Part shown: in pieces, positions 24,673-36,600 of the stretch
Numbering within the stretch: the first letter of the stretch is position 1
Layout: every line of letters starts with the position of its first letter
The notes under the pieces: generated by a model
Told to the model about the DNA's origin: nothing
The model's database searches: none
Seen by the model: only the letters and a program-made list of their open reading frames with translations
From: Burkholderiales bacterium 67-32
Lineage (GTDB): Bacteria; Pseudomonadota; Gammaproteobacteria; Burkholderiales; Burkholderiaceae_B
Assembly: GCA_001898625.1 (NCBI GenBank)
Contig: MKUP01000004.1
Span: 101,931-165,930 of the forward strand
Direction of reading: 5' to 3'
Length of the DNA: 64,000 bases
Made by a program: the position numbers and the translations under genes

Positions 24673-25299
24673 ATGAGCAAGCCCTACATCCGCCTCGACA
24701 AAAACGATGCCGCCGTATTGCTGGTGGACCACCAGACCGGCCTCTTGTCGCTGGTCCGCGACATCGATCCCGACAAGTTCAAGAACAACGTCCTGGCGCT
24801 GGCCGACATGGCCGAATACTTCAAGCTGCCCACCATCCTGACCACCAGCTTCGAGAACGGCCCCAACGGCCCGTTGGTTCCCGAACTGAAAGCCCAGTTT
24901 CCCGACGCGCCCTACATCGCGCGTCCGGGCAACATCAACGCCTGGGACAACGAAGACTTCGTCAAGGCCGTCAAGGCCACCGGCAAGAAACAGCTCATCA
25001 TCGCCGGCGTGGTCACCGAAGTGTGCGTGGCCTTCCCCGCCCTGTCGGCCATCGAGGAAGGTTTCGAGGTCTTCGTCATCTCCGACGCGTCGGGCACCTT
25101 CAACCCGCTCACCCGCGATGCCGCATGGGACCGCATGTCCCGCGCCGGCGTGCAACTGATGACCTGGTTCGGCGCCGCCTGCGAACTGCACCGCGACTGG
25201 CGCAACGACGTGGAAGGACTGGCCGCCCTGTTCTCCAACCACATCCCGGACTACCGCAACCTGATCACGAGCTACAACACGCTGACGGCGTCGAAGTAA
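24673..25299 (+). CDS. Isochorismatase-family (YcaC-like) hydrolase
   Basis: 208 residues, start ATG with CAGGAG upstream. Catalytic residues of the cysteine-hydrolase family are visible: Asp19 in VLLVDHQTG and Cys118 in GVVTEVCVAFPALSA. The overall sequence matches the YcaC subgroup, octameric hydrolases of unknown physiological substrate. It follows the pirin gene on the same strand and probably shares its regulation, apart from the intervening hairpins. Cytoplasmic; no signal peptide. Confidence 0.93.
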   Translation: MSKPYIRLDKNDAAVLLVDHQTGLLSLVRDIDPDKFKNNVLALADMAEYFKLPTILTTSFENGPNGPLVPELKAQFPDAPYIARPGNINAWDNEDFVKAVKATGKKQLIIAGVVTEVCVAFPALSAIEEGFEVFVISDASGTFNPLTRDAAWDRMSRAGVQLMTWFGAACELHRDWRNDVEGLAALFSNHIPDYRNLITSYNTLTASK

Positions 25300-25305
25300 G
25301 CGGGT

Positions 25306-25338
25306 GGGCCGGGACGCCCCATGGGTTTATCCCGGCCC
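25306..25338. terminator. Bidirectional terminator between convergent genes
   Basis: GGGCCGGGA (25306-25314) pairs perfectly with TCCCGGCCC (25330-25338) around a 15-base loop. It lies in the 47-base gap between the stops of the isochorismatase-like and tannase-family genes. No long T-run follows, so efficiency is uncertain. Confidence 0.6.
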
Positions 25339-25346
25339 TGCCTTTC

Positions 25347-27002
25347 CTACTCCGTCACGCACGCGAAGCTGGCCGCATCGCCGGCCGGCCCTGCGCCCTT
25401 GTACTTGGGCCATCCCGGAAACCGGCACATCGGCCGCATCCGCGCCGCGCCCGGATTGGCGTCGATGGCGGTCAGCACGCCCGGCGCGGTGCCCTGCTCC
25501 ACCCAACCCGTCAGCGCACCCAGCGCGTCGTAGGTCGCGTTGAACGGCCCGAAGCCGTGTCCCAGGCCGGGCACCACGTAGAAGCGCGCAAACCCATCGA
25601 CCGTGGACTGGCCCTTGCCCGCCACCAGCTTGTTCCAATAGACGATGGAGTTGTGCGGCGTGATGAAATCGTCGGCGGTGCCGTGGATCATGATCAGCTT
25701 GCCGCCTTTCGCGATGAACGGTGCCAGGTCGATGTCGGACACGTCCATGATGCCGCCCACCTCCTTGATGCGCGTCTCGTAGGTCTTGGGATCGAGCGTC
25801 ATGGGATCGAAGTTGACGTCCCGGGTGATGATGTACTTGGTCGTGGCCGCGCCGACCGAGTACAACAGCGCTTCCTTGCCGGACAGCGGGTTGGCCGGCT
25901 GGGGAACGGTGCCATAGGACGACACGTTGAACAGCGCGCCTTCCAGTATCGGCCAGCGTTCGAACTGCGTCATGCCGGCGATCTCCACGCCCGGCTTGTA
26001 GGGCGAAGCAATCGTCTCCACGCCCGCTATCTGCGCATCGGACAGGCAGGTGTCGCCCGTGTCGCCGCCGCCCGCGCAGCGCAGCGTGGTGCGCACGCCG
26101 GCGATGCCGAATGCCGCGTCGCAGCCGGCCACGTTGCTGATGACGCCGTCCTTCAAGCCGTCCAGCGGGTCGCACGCGGCATATACGGCATCGGTCAGCA
26201 GCTTGACCTTGGCCGCGTTCATCCAGTTGGCACCGCCATTGCCGTACATGGCGCGGCCCGCGTTCAGGGACCCCAGGTGCAGCATGGTCACGTTGTAGGC
26301 CGGATAGTTCGACACCACGCCATCGTAGTCGGCCGGGTAGCGCGCCGCGGCGTCCAGCGCCTCGTGCCCGCCTTGCGAGGCACCGATGAAATAGAAGCGC
26401 TCGGGCGCGGCGCCGTAGCGGGCCTTGATCAGCGCCATCGCCACGTCGTGCGTCTTCTTGATGGACAACTGGCCGAAGTTCATCAGGGACTCGGCGTTCA
26501 GCGCGAACGAGGCGTCGAAGCCCGCGCTGGACTTGTGGCCGCCGTCGCTGCCCAGGGTCGCGTAGCCCTGCGCCAGCGGCGCCTTGGAGTCGGCCGGTTG
26601 CAGCGGGTACTTGCCCAGGCCCGTCACCAGCGAACCGTTGAACGCCCCGCCGCCCAGTTGCAGCGCGCGCTTGTTCCAGGCCGTGGGAAGGTTCACCTGG
26701 AATTCCAGGTTGGGCGCGGCCGGATCCACCGGCATGACGATGCCGCGCACGGCGCAGTATTCGCCGTTGGCATTGCCGTCGGCATCGGCCTTGACCAGCG
26801 TGGCCGACTGCACCACGGCGCCCGAGGTCGGCTTGCCGATCTCGGACTTGGCGATCATCCTGCCGTTCAGGTCGCCGCATGCCTGGGCGGCGGACGGCCC
26901 CGGTCCGGGGTCGGATGGAGTGGGCGCGGGATCGTCGCTGCCGCCGCAGGCCGCCAGGGCGGCCAGAACGAACGCGGACAAGGGAACGTGAAGAATCTTC
27001 AT
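25347..27002 (-). CDS. Tannase/feruloyl esterase-family lipoprotein
   Basis: 551 residues from the ATG at 27002, with GAGGAGA upstream. Lipobox at FVLAALAACG, then a Pro/Asp-rich linker and a tannase/feruloyl esterase domain: nucleophile Ser209 in FIGASQGGHEAL, Asp in HGTADDFITP, His in GLGHGFGPFN, ending RPMCRFPGWPKYKG. It is a paralogue of the 7535 protein without that protein's C-terminal extension. Here too the cysteine pair beside Ser and His is missing (Ala and Gly instead). Probably an envelope-bound esterase. It lies downstream of an ECF sigma gene on the same strand, but the 102-base AT-richer gap may hold its own promoter. Confidence 0.87.
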   Translation of the reverse strand: MKILHVPLSAFVLAALAACGGSDDPAPTPSDPGPGPSAAQACGDLNGRMIAKSEIGKPTSGAVVQSATLVKADADGNANGEYCAVRGIVMPVDPAAPNLEFQVNLPTAWNKRALQLGGGAFNGSLVTGLGKYPLQPADSKAPLAQGYATLGSDGGHKSSAGFDASFALNAESLMNFGQLSIKKTHDVAMALIKARYGAAPERFYFIGASQGGHEALDAAARYPADYDGVVSNYPAYNVTMLHLGSLNAGRAMYGNGGANWMNAAKVKLLTDAVYAACDPLDGLKDGVISNVAGCDAAFGIAGVRTTLRCAGGGDTGDTCLSDAQIAGVETIASPYKPGVEIAGMTQFERWPILEGALFNVSSYGTVPQPANPLSGKEALLYSVGAATTKYIITRDVNFDPMTLDPKTYETRIKEVGGIMDVSDIDLAPFIAKGGKLIMIHGTADDFITPHNSIVYWNKLVAGKGQSTVDGFARFYVVPGLGHGFGPFNATYDALGALTGWVEQGTAPGVLTAIDANPGAARMRPMCRFPGWPKYKGAGPAGDAASFACVTE

Positions 27003-27104
27003 GGGTGGGTCTCCTCGATGACGGCTTTTCTTATCGTTCCTGCGTGGCCCCATCCCGTGCCGGGCCAGGAGATCCGCGCAGCCCGCCAACAATGCCCGAA
27101 ATAA

Positions 27105-27683
27105 TTAACGATGTAAACAATTCTGCGTTTTCATGGACTCCAGTTCCGTTGCGCACCGGCGAAGCGCCTGGCGCAGGGCGGTATCGACATTGCGCACGGA
27201 CAGTCCGTGACGCGCGGCGACTTCCCGCCGTGGCGCCTCGTCGACCCGCAAGGCGAACAGGATCGCCTGGTGCCGTCCCGGCAGGCCACGATAGACCCGG
27301 TCCAGCGCCCGCACCGAGGCGCGCGCGGCGGCGATGCGCTCGGGTCCGGGTGCCTCGTCCACGACGCCCTCGAGCGCCGCGTTGTCATCGACCGAACCGA
27401 GCGCCTGGTCGGCGCGCAGCAAATCCATGGCCGCGTTGCAGGCGACGCGAAACACATAGCCCTCCGGATTGCCCGGCGCGCGGACCAGCGTGGCACCGCC
27501 CAGCCGCAGCCACGCCTCGTGCAGACTTTCGCTGGCCAGGTCGGAGCAACCCAGGTGCCTGGTGAGACGCTTGTGGAACCCGACATAGTTACCGGTGAGA
27601 ACTTCCTGCAGCCGGCCGCCGAGCAAGGCGGCGGATGGCGCCGGGGCCATGGCCCCGGCGCCATCCTGGAGATTGGCCGGCAC
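27105..27683 (-). CDS. ECF sigma factor, FecI-like (second copy, no own anti-sigma)
   Basis: 192 residues from a GTG at 27683. The ribosome-binding site AAGGAGAAG overlaps the end and stop of the TpsA1 gene, so its translation is probably coupled to the adhesin. Region 2 reads LTRHLGCSDLASESLHEAWLRL and YVFRVACNAAMDLLRA; region 4 reads LPGRHQAILFALRVDEAPRREVAARHGLSVRNVDTALRQALRRC. It is a paralogue of the ECF sigma at 40106. No FecR gene follows it. It probably directs RNA polymerase to genes of this locus. Confidence 0.85.
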   Translation of the reverse strand: MPANLQDGAGAMAPAPSAALLGGRLQEVLTGNYVGFHKRLTRHLGCSDLASESLHEAWLRLGGATLVRAPGNPEGYVFRVACNAAMDLLRADQALGSVDDNAALEGVVDEAPGPERIAAARASVRALDRVYRGLPGRHQAILFALRVDEAPRREVAARHGLSVRNVDTALRQALRRCATELESMKTQNCLHR

Positions 27684-27685
27684 GG

Positions 27686-30600
27686 CTACTTCTCCTTCGC
27701 CAGCAGGTTGCGCTCGGCCAGCGTCAGGCGGGCGAGCTGCTTCGCATCGAACTGGCGGCCCGCTCCGACCACCTGGACGTAGCTTGCCGGATCGCCGCCG
27801 TGGCCGCCGGCCGGCGGCACGTCGGTCATGGCGCCTTCCTGCCTGCCTCCGGCGGGCGCCGGCTCGCTGCCGAATCCCAGCACCCTCACGGTGAACACCG
27901 ACGGCAGGCTGTTGCGCGCGGCCTTGCGCTCCTGCTGCAGCACATCCTGCGCCGCCGCCGCGGCCTGCGACGCCGCGGCGCTGGCCGCCGTCAACGCGCC
28001 GATATTGACCGCCGCCACCACCGGCAAACCGGTGACCTTGCCCTTGACCTGGATGTTCTCCGAGTTCAGTACATGCAGCGCGGCGATATTCAGGTTGCCC
28101 GCCACCCGGATGCCGGCGTCGCCGGCGTTGACGGTGCCGACGGGAGCCACCAGATCGACGTCGCCGTCGCCCACGGTGCCGATGCCGCTGCCGCTCATGT
28201 CCGAACGTTCGCGCATCTCCGTGTTGCCGTCGGTGTCGGTCACGATGTCGGCCGACGAAGGGATACGCACCGTCTTCGCCCCCCGACCGGCGTCGACGTC
28301 CCCCACGGTGGACCAGACGATCTGGTCGCTGCCCTCGCGCGTGATCGCCGGCACGAACGACAGCAGCCGCGAGCGATTGACGACGACGTCGTCATGCGCA
28401 AACACGTTGATGTGGCCCGAAGCCAGTGTCACCAGGCCGTAGCCGGCAGGCACGGTGGCGCCCAACGCCGCCAGTTGCAAGCCGCCGCCCGGCGTCAGCA
28501 CGTTGATGTCGCCGCCGGCCATGGTGCGCAGCATCAGGTTGTTGGCCGCGATGTTTCCGCTCCATCCCGTCCCCGGGAACATCCGCTCGATGGCGGCATA
28601 GCCGCGGTTGTAGCCGCCATTGCGCGGCAGGCCGTTCTCGCCGGGAAAGTTCTGGTCGCGGCCGGCGTCGCGCAGCTCCAGCAGCAGGACCTGCCGCAGG
28701 AACTGCTGCTGCACCTGTTGCGCAAGCGTCTGGAAACGTTCCCAGGCCGCCAGCGGAGCCAACTCCTCGCCGGTCACGGCCTTCACGTACGACACCAAGC
28801 CCCGGCGTATGGTCTTGCTCGTACCGTCGTCGCGCATCTCCGTGCCGTCGGTCAGATAAATGGGCAGCAAGGCGCCGTCGTCGCCCGCCTGCGTCAGGTA
28901 GGCCGGCATGCCCGCCACGTTGGCCGGGTTCAGATAGACATCGGCGAAGGCTCCGTACGCGACCTCGCCGTTGATGCCCGCCATTGCCGTGATGCCGGCG
29001 CCCTGCGCCGGCAATCCGTTGATGACGGAACTCGGCAACGGACGGTTGCTGTCGTCGTAGCGGCCGACATTGCCCAGGCTCAAGATGCGCAGCCGATCGG
29101 CATAGATGTCGCGGCCGGCCGACAGCAGCAGCGATCCCGGGCCCTGGATATCGATGTGGTTGTAATAATCGGACAGCGGTGTCCCCACCTCCAGGATATC
29201 GTTGCCGGCTTCCAGCAGCGTCACGTCCGAAGGCCGCAGGTTGCGGGCCAACACATCCAGGCCCCGGATGTCGCGGCCCGCGCGCACCCAGGTCTGCTCG
29301 TTGGCGATGAGTCTCAGGCCGTCGATGGAGCCTCCCGCATAGAGACGGCTCGGCGCATGATCGCTCATCAGCGGCAGGACCTCGGGATTGGCCTGGCTCG
29401 TGAAATAGGCCGAACCGAGCGGCATGGAGGCCGTACCGATCTCGTTGCGCAGCAGGATGGGCATGCTGCTGATCAGGTGCTCCTCGAATCCCACCGGCAT
29501 GGCGGGCGACGGTATCATCGCCGCCGTGGCATAGGGCATGTACAGGCCGGGCTCGGCCAATTGCAGCCGCTGGCTGTCCCGGGCATAGCGGGCGGCGTCC
29601 GGCCGGCCGAAACTCAGGTCGGTCCGGGCGGCGACGGTGACGTCGTTGGCATCGCTGGAAGGCAACACGTACAACGGCCCCTGGATCGCAATGCCGCCAT
29701 TCATCGCAATCGCTTTCAGGTGTGCGGGGTAGAGATTGCCGCCGTGGCCGATCAGATTGTCCTGGTCCGTGGTGTAGCTCTCCAGGCGGACGTCGCGAAA
29801 AGCGAAGTCCGCCTGGTTGACCAGCGCGATATTGCCGCCGACCGATACCAGTTGCAGCGCGGTCCGGTCCGTATAGCCGCTCATGTAGGCGCCGCGCACG
29901 ATGGGCGGCAAGTCGCCGCTGCCGTCGCTGCCGTACCGCACCATCAAGGGGTCGATCACGGACTGCACGGCCATGTCGCCTTGGGTGCGCACGCTCAGCG
30001 TGGCGTCCCCGACCGCCAGCACGGGCGCCAGCGCAAACTCGTAGCTGCGGTCGCCGCCCCAGTCACCGATGGTCACCGTGACGGTATTGCCCGTGCCGGT
30101 TTCTCCGGCCCGGATGCGGCCTTCGCCGCGAGCCACGTAGTACTGGCCGCCCAGGATGGCGCCGCCGGCTTCGACGGCGAAGGAGCCGCCGTTGCGCATC
30201 TCCATGACCTTTTCCTCGGTGGCCGTCCGGCCGCCGCGCATGCGCATGTTGGTCGGCAGCGCCACGACCAGATTGGCGAGGTCGCCACCGGCATCGACCG
30301 AGACATTGCCGCCGCCCAGGGCCCCCACGCCCTGCTCGAACATGCCGTAGTCAATCCACCAGCTCGACTGTTCGGCCGGCCGGCGGATCGGCCCGTAGCC
30401 GCCGTCGGGCAAGTCTCCGTATTCGCCACCCAGGTAGTCGCCGAAGTAGTGCCCGGCGTTGACCGCGCCCTGGCGGTTCAGCCACTGGACGAACCGCTGG
30501 CCCGACGGCTCGGCCGACACGCTGCCCCGCGCGACGATATCCAGGTTCCCCCCCTCTATCCCGTAGACCGCGTCGGCGCGCGCCGTCGTGAAGTCGTCCC

Positions 30601-33600
30601 AGGCGGTCGTATCGCGGCGGCCGGCGGTGTAGATGACGGATTGCCGGTGTGCCAGGCGGACATCGCGCCCGGCGCGTACCGTCAGGTCGCCGGTACCGGT
30701 GCGCACCAGCTTGCCGGCGCCATTGTCGCCGTCGCCCGGATCGGTGTCGGCGGTGCCGACGATGACCGATCCGCTGTCCGACGCGATAAGCGCCTGCGGA
30801 CGCAGCGCCAGCGCGTCTGCCGCCGACAGATCGGCGCCGGCCACCAGGTTCAGGTTCCAGGCGTCCGTGTCCTGGAGCGCACCCTCCCGGCCGGCGCGAT
30901 CGAAGCCGTCGCTCAGGTGGCCGCCGATGACGAGATTGCCGCCGGCGCGCAAGGTCAGGCTGCCGCCCCGCGCGGCCGCGAAATCCTCGTACAGGTTCCA
31001 GTCGGTATCAAGCGCGAGATCGCCGTCGGCGACGATCTCCACGCCCGCGGCAACGGTCCAGCCGGCCGCTCCGCCCAGGCGTGCCGCTATCGCATCGCGG
31101 CGCGACGCAAACGCCAGCGCCTCGTCTATCACGAGCTGCCTGACGGCGTCGACGGACGCGCTCTCGTAGCTGCGCGTACCTTCGATCGCGGCCGATCCTG
31201 CCCCGATCACGCGCGTGGCAAGCCGGTCCACCGCCAGGTCGAGATTGTCGGCGTGGCGCCGGGCCTGCACCAGCACCCTGCCGCCCTGGCCTCCGGCCAC
31301 GTCGATGAGGCCGCCGGCCAGATCAGCCGTGCCGTCCGCCGCGACGAGGGTCACGCGGCCGCTGCCTATCGCTTCGGTCGCCCCCGCCAGCAACTCGGCG
31401 CCATCCCGCAGCGCGACTCCGCCGCCGCCGATGATGCGGATGACTCCGCCATAGCCCGCGCGGGCATCGACCGTGCCGACCACATCGATCCTGCCGCGAT
31501 CGGCGGACAGCGTGAACTGCTCCACCCTGGTGTGCCCATCGAGCGTCACATCGCCGTTGCGGATGCGGAAATCGCGCGCCTGCAGGAAGCCGGCCTCGTT
31601 CAGGCGAGCGTTGAAGGCGCCGAAATCCGGCAATGCATCGATGTCCAGGGACAAGGATCCGGCCTGCCCGCCTTCGCCCGCATGGGCGCCGACATTGCCG
31701 GCGAGCAGCACGCCGCCGCCGTTGCCCGCCGTCAAGGCCAGCGTGCCGGCGCTGCCGCCGCCGGCCTGGGCCGACAGATTCAGCGTGCTGCCGGCCTCGA
31801 CCCGCACGCTGCCATCGACCGCCGCGAGCTCGACGCGGCCCGCATCGGCGTATTCCGAAAGATCGAAGAATTGCTTGGCAAAGCCGCCCACGTCGACGAC
31901 GCCACCGTCCGCCAGCGTCACATCGCCCGCTGTCGCGGTGATGGACACCGTGCCGCCCAGCGCTTCGATCCGTCCGCCGACGCGTACGCTGCCACCCGAC
32001 AAGGCCAGGCGCGATCCGAGGCTGTCCTGCGACGCCTCGGCCTCGGGCGCCGCGACCACGGCCGGCAAGACATCGAGCCGGCCACGGGTGCGCACCACCA
32101 GATTGGCCGCCCCGCTGCCGGTCAGCACCGGCGCATCGAGCGCCAGGTCGGCGGCCCCCGCATCGAACACGCCCTGGCCCTGCCCCACGATGCGGTCGGC
32201 GGCGACCAGCGACACTCGGTCGAAGCCCGAGGCACGCTTCTCGCCGGCGCCGAGGACGATGGTGTCGGCGGCCAGCGTCAGGCTGGCCGCGCCCGGGTCC
32301 GCGCCCGCCGGATCCGTCATCCCGCCGCTGTTGGCCAGAGTGATGCGGCTACCGCGCACGACGACATCGACATCACCGTAGCCCGCCAAGGCCCCGCCAT
32401 CGAGCACGACGGCACGCAAGCCGGCCGCCTCGAGATTCACCGACTGGTGGAAATCGAAACTCGAATAGCTGCGCAGCGTGAGTTCCTCGGTGCGCGACAA
32501 CTGCGCCAATGCCTCGGCCTCGAGCATCAGCCCCTCGCCCGTGCCGCCGAAACCAATGCGGCCGGAGGAGACGGAAAGATTCCTGGCGCCGAGCACGGCG
32601 GATCCAGCCATGTCGGTCGTGCGGGTCGCGTCGATCAGCAGCGCGCCCGACGCCTGCAGCCGCGCCTGATCGCCTATGCTGACCTGGCCGCCCGTGCCGG
32701 TATCGACGCCGCGCCGCACGACTTTCGCCGCGTCGCCGCTGGCCAGGCGGATCAAGGTGCCCCAGTCGCGCTCGGGGTCAATCAAGGTATCGTCGGCGGG
32801 ATTGTCCGGCGTACCGTTGTCGTTGTACCGGGCGGCCTGCTGCGGCGCGACGATCAGATCGCTGGCCGGCGCGGGCTCGCCGCTCGCCTCGATCACGCTG
32901 CCCGCATCGACGCGCAGAAGTTCGCTCGCCGCGAGGATGATCTCCGGCGCCGCGAGCGCCGAATCGGCATCGTTGCGCACGACGATATCGCTCGCCGTCA
33001 CGTCCACTGCCAGGCCCAGCGGATCGCCCCGCCGCGTGCCACCTATCAGCACGCTGCCGGCCTCGAATCCGCTCAGGTCCTGGGCATCGATCATCAGGAA
33101 GCCCTGCCCGATCAGGTCCGACGCATCGAGGCCGGCGCCGACGATGGCGATCTTGTCGCCCGTGATGTCGACCAGGCCGCCGCGGCCGCCGGCGGCCGCG
33201 CGCGACCGCAGCTCGCCGTCCAGCGTCAACGCCTGCCCGGCGCTGAACACGGCGGCGCCGCCGTCGCGCGGCAGGCGCGGCGTCACGATGTCCTGCCCCG
33301 TCAGGCGGTACCGCGTCAGCTTGAAGGCGTCGGACGAGAAGAAGTCGTTCGCCATCGCCTCGTTGTATTCGGTGTAGCGCCGGATGATCTGTCCGGACAG
33401 CACACGCCACGCCGAAGCTTGTGCATCCTGCGCGCCGCCGTAGGCGCTACCGCGCCGTCCCGGCATGACGAGGCTGCCGTCCGCCGCAGCGACGGACTCT
33501 GCCGCGACCCCTGTCCACGAATGGCTCGTCGCCTGCACCGCGAAGGCGCCGGGCAACAACGCATAGCGCGCCGGCAGCAGCGTGTACCAGCCCGCCGCCA

Positions 33601-36600
33601 GGCCATCGCCGCCGGCCAGCCACACCCGGTCGCCGGCCGCGGCGCCCGCCCCCAGCGCAGGTCCCTGATAGTCCGGCAAGATGGCGTACATGCCGGGCTG
33701 GGTCAGGATGTCGTGGGAACCGCCCGGGCCGGGCACGAACTCCCAGGCGTACAGATCGCCGCCGCCGGCGATGTCCACCACCGCGCCGTCCGCCATCGCG
33801 ACGTCGGGCGCCTTGAGTTCGATGCGCTTCTCGGGCGGGGCCGTCAACAAGCCCAGGGTGGGGTCGCTCTCGTCGATGACGACCTGCGCCGGATCCCGCC
33901 AGTGCTCGTTGTTGCGCAGCACGCCGTACGGCACGATGACGCCCTCGCCCGATACCGACGTCGAACTGCCTGCTCCCAGGACCAGGCGCTCGGACGCCTC
34001 CAGCACGATCTGGCCGTGCGGCGCGCGCAATACTCCGAACTGCTCGATCACGGGCGCCTGCAGGGTCAGGGATCCGCCCGCGGACAGCGGCGGCGCCACC
34101 TGGCCCAGCCGTTCGATGCGCAGGAGGTCGCCCGCGCGGATGCCGGCCTTGGCCGCCATGCCGGGATACACCTGTCCAGCCTGGATCACCAGCTCGCCAT
34201 CGACGTCGAAGGTGACCGACTCCCCGGCCTGGCGCCCCAGCCGGAAATGATCCGCGCGCACCTGCGTCTGCTGGAAACCGCCGATACGGCCGCCCCAACC
34301 CGTTTCCGCAAGATTGCCTTGCACCTCCAGCAACCCGGCTTCCAGGACCAGTTGTCCGGCCAGCGGGGCGTCCGCGGCACGCAGCGGCGCACCCTCGGCC
34401 CGGGCGCCGGCCAGCGTGATGACCGGCGCGGCGAGACGGGATGCGGCCAGGCCATGCTGCACGACCTGGCCGTCGACACTGATCGACCGCCCCAGCGACA
34501 GCGACACGCCGTCGAGCCGGATCGGCGTGGCGGCGCTGGTGCCGGCGCCCAGGGCCAGGTCGGCGAACCCGCCGTCGGCCATGGCACCGGGCCGGAACAC
34601 CATGGCGTAGTCCTGCACCGGTTTCTGGAAAACCTCGCGCAGCGCGTCGGTATAGATCATGTAGTCCCGGAACAGGTCCAGCACCTCAGGCGTCAGGCCG
34701 AACTCGGCCGGGTCGCGCGGCAACTTGGGCTCGGTGCTGCCCGGCGCGCTGTCCGATACGATGAAGTGGTTGCTGCCGCTCGCCATGGCGATCAGTTCGG
34801 CCGGCAGGATGACCGGCGTCTCGACCTGGATACCCCAGAAGTCCCTGAAGAAGGGCTGCCAGTCCACGCCCAGCGCTTCCTTCCAGTCTCCCGTCCCACA
34901 CACACCGTCGCCCGCGATCCCATAGCAATCGGGATCCATGGACATCAAGGCCTGTTGCACCTGCTCCGCGGGCGAACCATTCGGATCCGCGAACGGCGGA
35001 GCGAAGGCAACGTCCAGGCGCGCGCCTGCCGCGCCCGTACCGCCGGCGTGGCCGCGAAGCCGGCCTTCCACCACGCCGCTGCCGCGGATCGAGATCGCCC
35101 CGCCATCGCTGGCCAGCGTCACGGCAGGACGGGCGCCGAACGCGGTGCCCCCTGCCCCGGGCACCCCATCGACGCGGCCGGATGTCCCGGATACATCGAT
35201 CAGCGAGCCCGCGCGCAAATGCAGGCTCTCGGCGGCCAATCCCACGCTGCCGCCCGCCAGGACGCTACCGGTCCGCACGCCCTGGGCGTTTTCGTATGTC
35301 GCATCGATACCGCGGGCCAGCAATTGCGATCCCTCGTCCAGCACGATGCGAAGAGCGTCGATATCGATCGCCCCCGCGGGCGCCTCCAGCGTCCCCCGCA
35401 AATCGACCAGGCCACTGCCGCCACGGACCAGGAACGTCATCCGGCCGCCTGCATCGGTACGCAGCACGGCCCCCGCCCCGACCGAGATCTCGCCCGCCTC
35501 GATGGCCAGGCGGGAAACCTGCCGCCCCATCCTTTGCTCCAGGCGCAGCCTGCCTGTCCGGCCCGCCTGCGCGGTGTCCGTCCCGGTGGGCACCTGTGCC
35601 GCGGCGATGCCGCTCAGATCGATGTTGTAGATCTCCTGGGCGATCGCCACGCCTTCCGGCACGAATACGCGATGTCCACCGACATCGAGGATCAGCTCGC
35701 CGAAGCCGCGGTCCGCGTACACCGACGGCGGCAGCACGATCCCGCCGTCGTTGTACGCGCCCCCCAGTTGCACGTCGGCCGCAATGTCGAGCCTCAGGCT
35801 CGCGCTCGCGCCGGGAGCCAGCCCATTCAGGTCCAGGCCCGCCAGGCCGCTGGCGGTATCGATGCCGCCCAGCAGAATGCTGCCGCCATCGCCGAACTGC
35901 AATGCCGGCCTGCCGCTGGCATTGCGGTAGACCCTGGCGCCGCCCGTGACGTCGAGCGCAGCGCCGGCCTCGGCGATCAGGCGGCCTTCGCCGGGGTTGG
36001 TCTGCAGGATGGAGATCCGTCCGGCATCGATGGCCCAGGGATACCCGGCCTGCCCATCACGCCAACCGTTGATCCAGGATCCGCCGACATCCAGGCGGCT
36101 GGTCGAACCCAGGAAGACATCGCCGCCCTGGGGCTCCAGCCGGATGGCACCGCCCGGGATGTGAATACGCCCATGCACGGCGATATCGATGCCGGCGTTC
36201 TCCACCGCGACGAAATTGAACTGCGTACCGGGGAAAAGGTCCAGGACTGCGTCCCTGACGATGGTCGAATCGTCGGTGGCGTACAGATTGATGGTACCGA
36301 GGCCCGAGCGGTTCAGCATGTCGTCGGCGATGTAGGTGTGCTTTTCGAACGACGTGCGGTCGGACGCTTCGGAAGGCGGACGCTGGACGACATACCAGTC
36401 GTCCGGAATCGCCGTGTCGGCGCGGAAGTCCGCGCCCAGTCGCAACGGCGTGGGCGTGATGATGATGTGTCCGGGAGACCAGGTCGTGTCGGTGAACGCG
36501 GCGCCCCCCACGGTGAGCATGCCGCCGGGCTGGGCCGGCCGCTGCGGATCGCGCTCGCCCCGCTGCACGCCCGCCCAGATGTCGCCCTCCATCACGATGG

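Noticed and set aside
33023..33031. RGD triplet in TpsA1 (and two in TpsA2) as an integrin-binding site
   Set aside because: Bordetella FHA has a functional RGD, but three triplets in about 8000 residues of Gly/Arg/Asp-rich beta-helix are expected by chance. Noted but not claimed.
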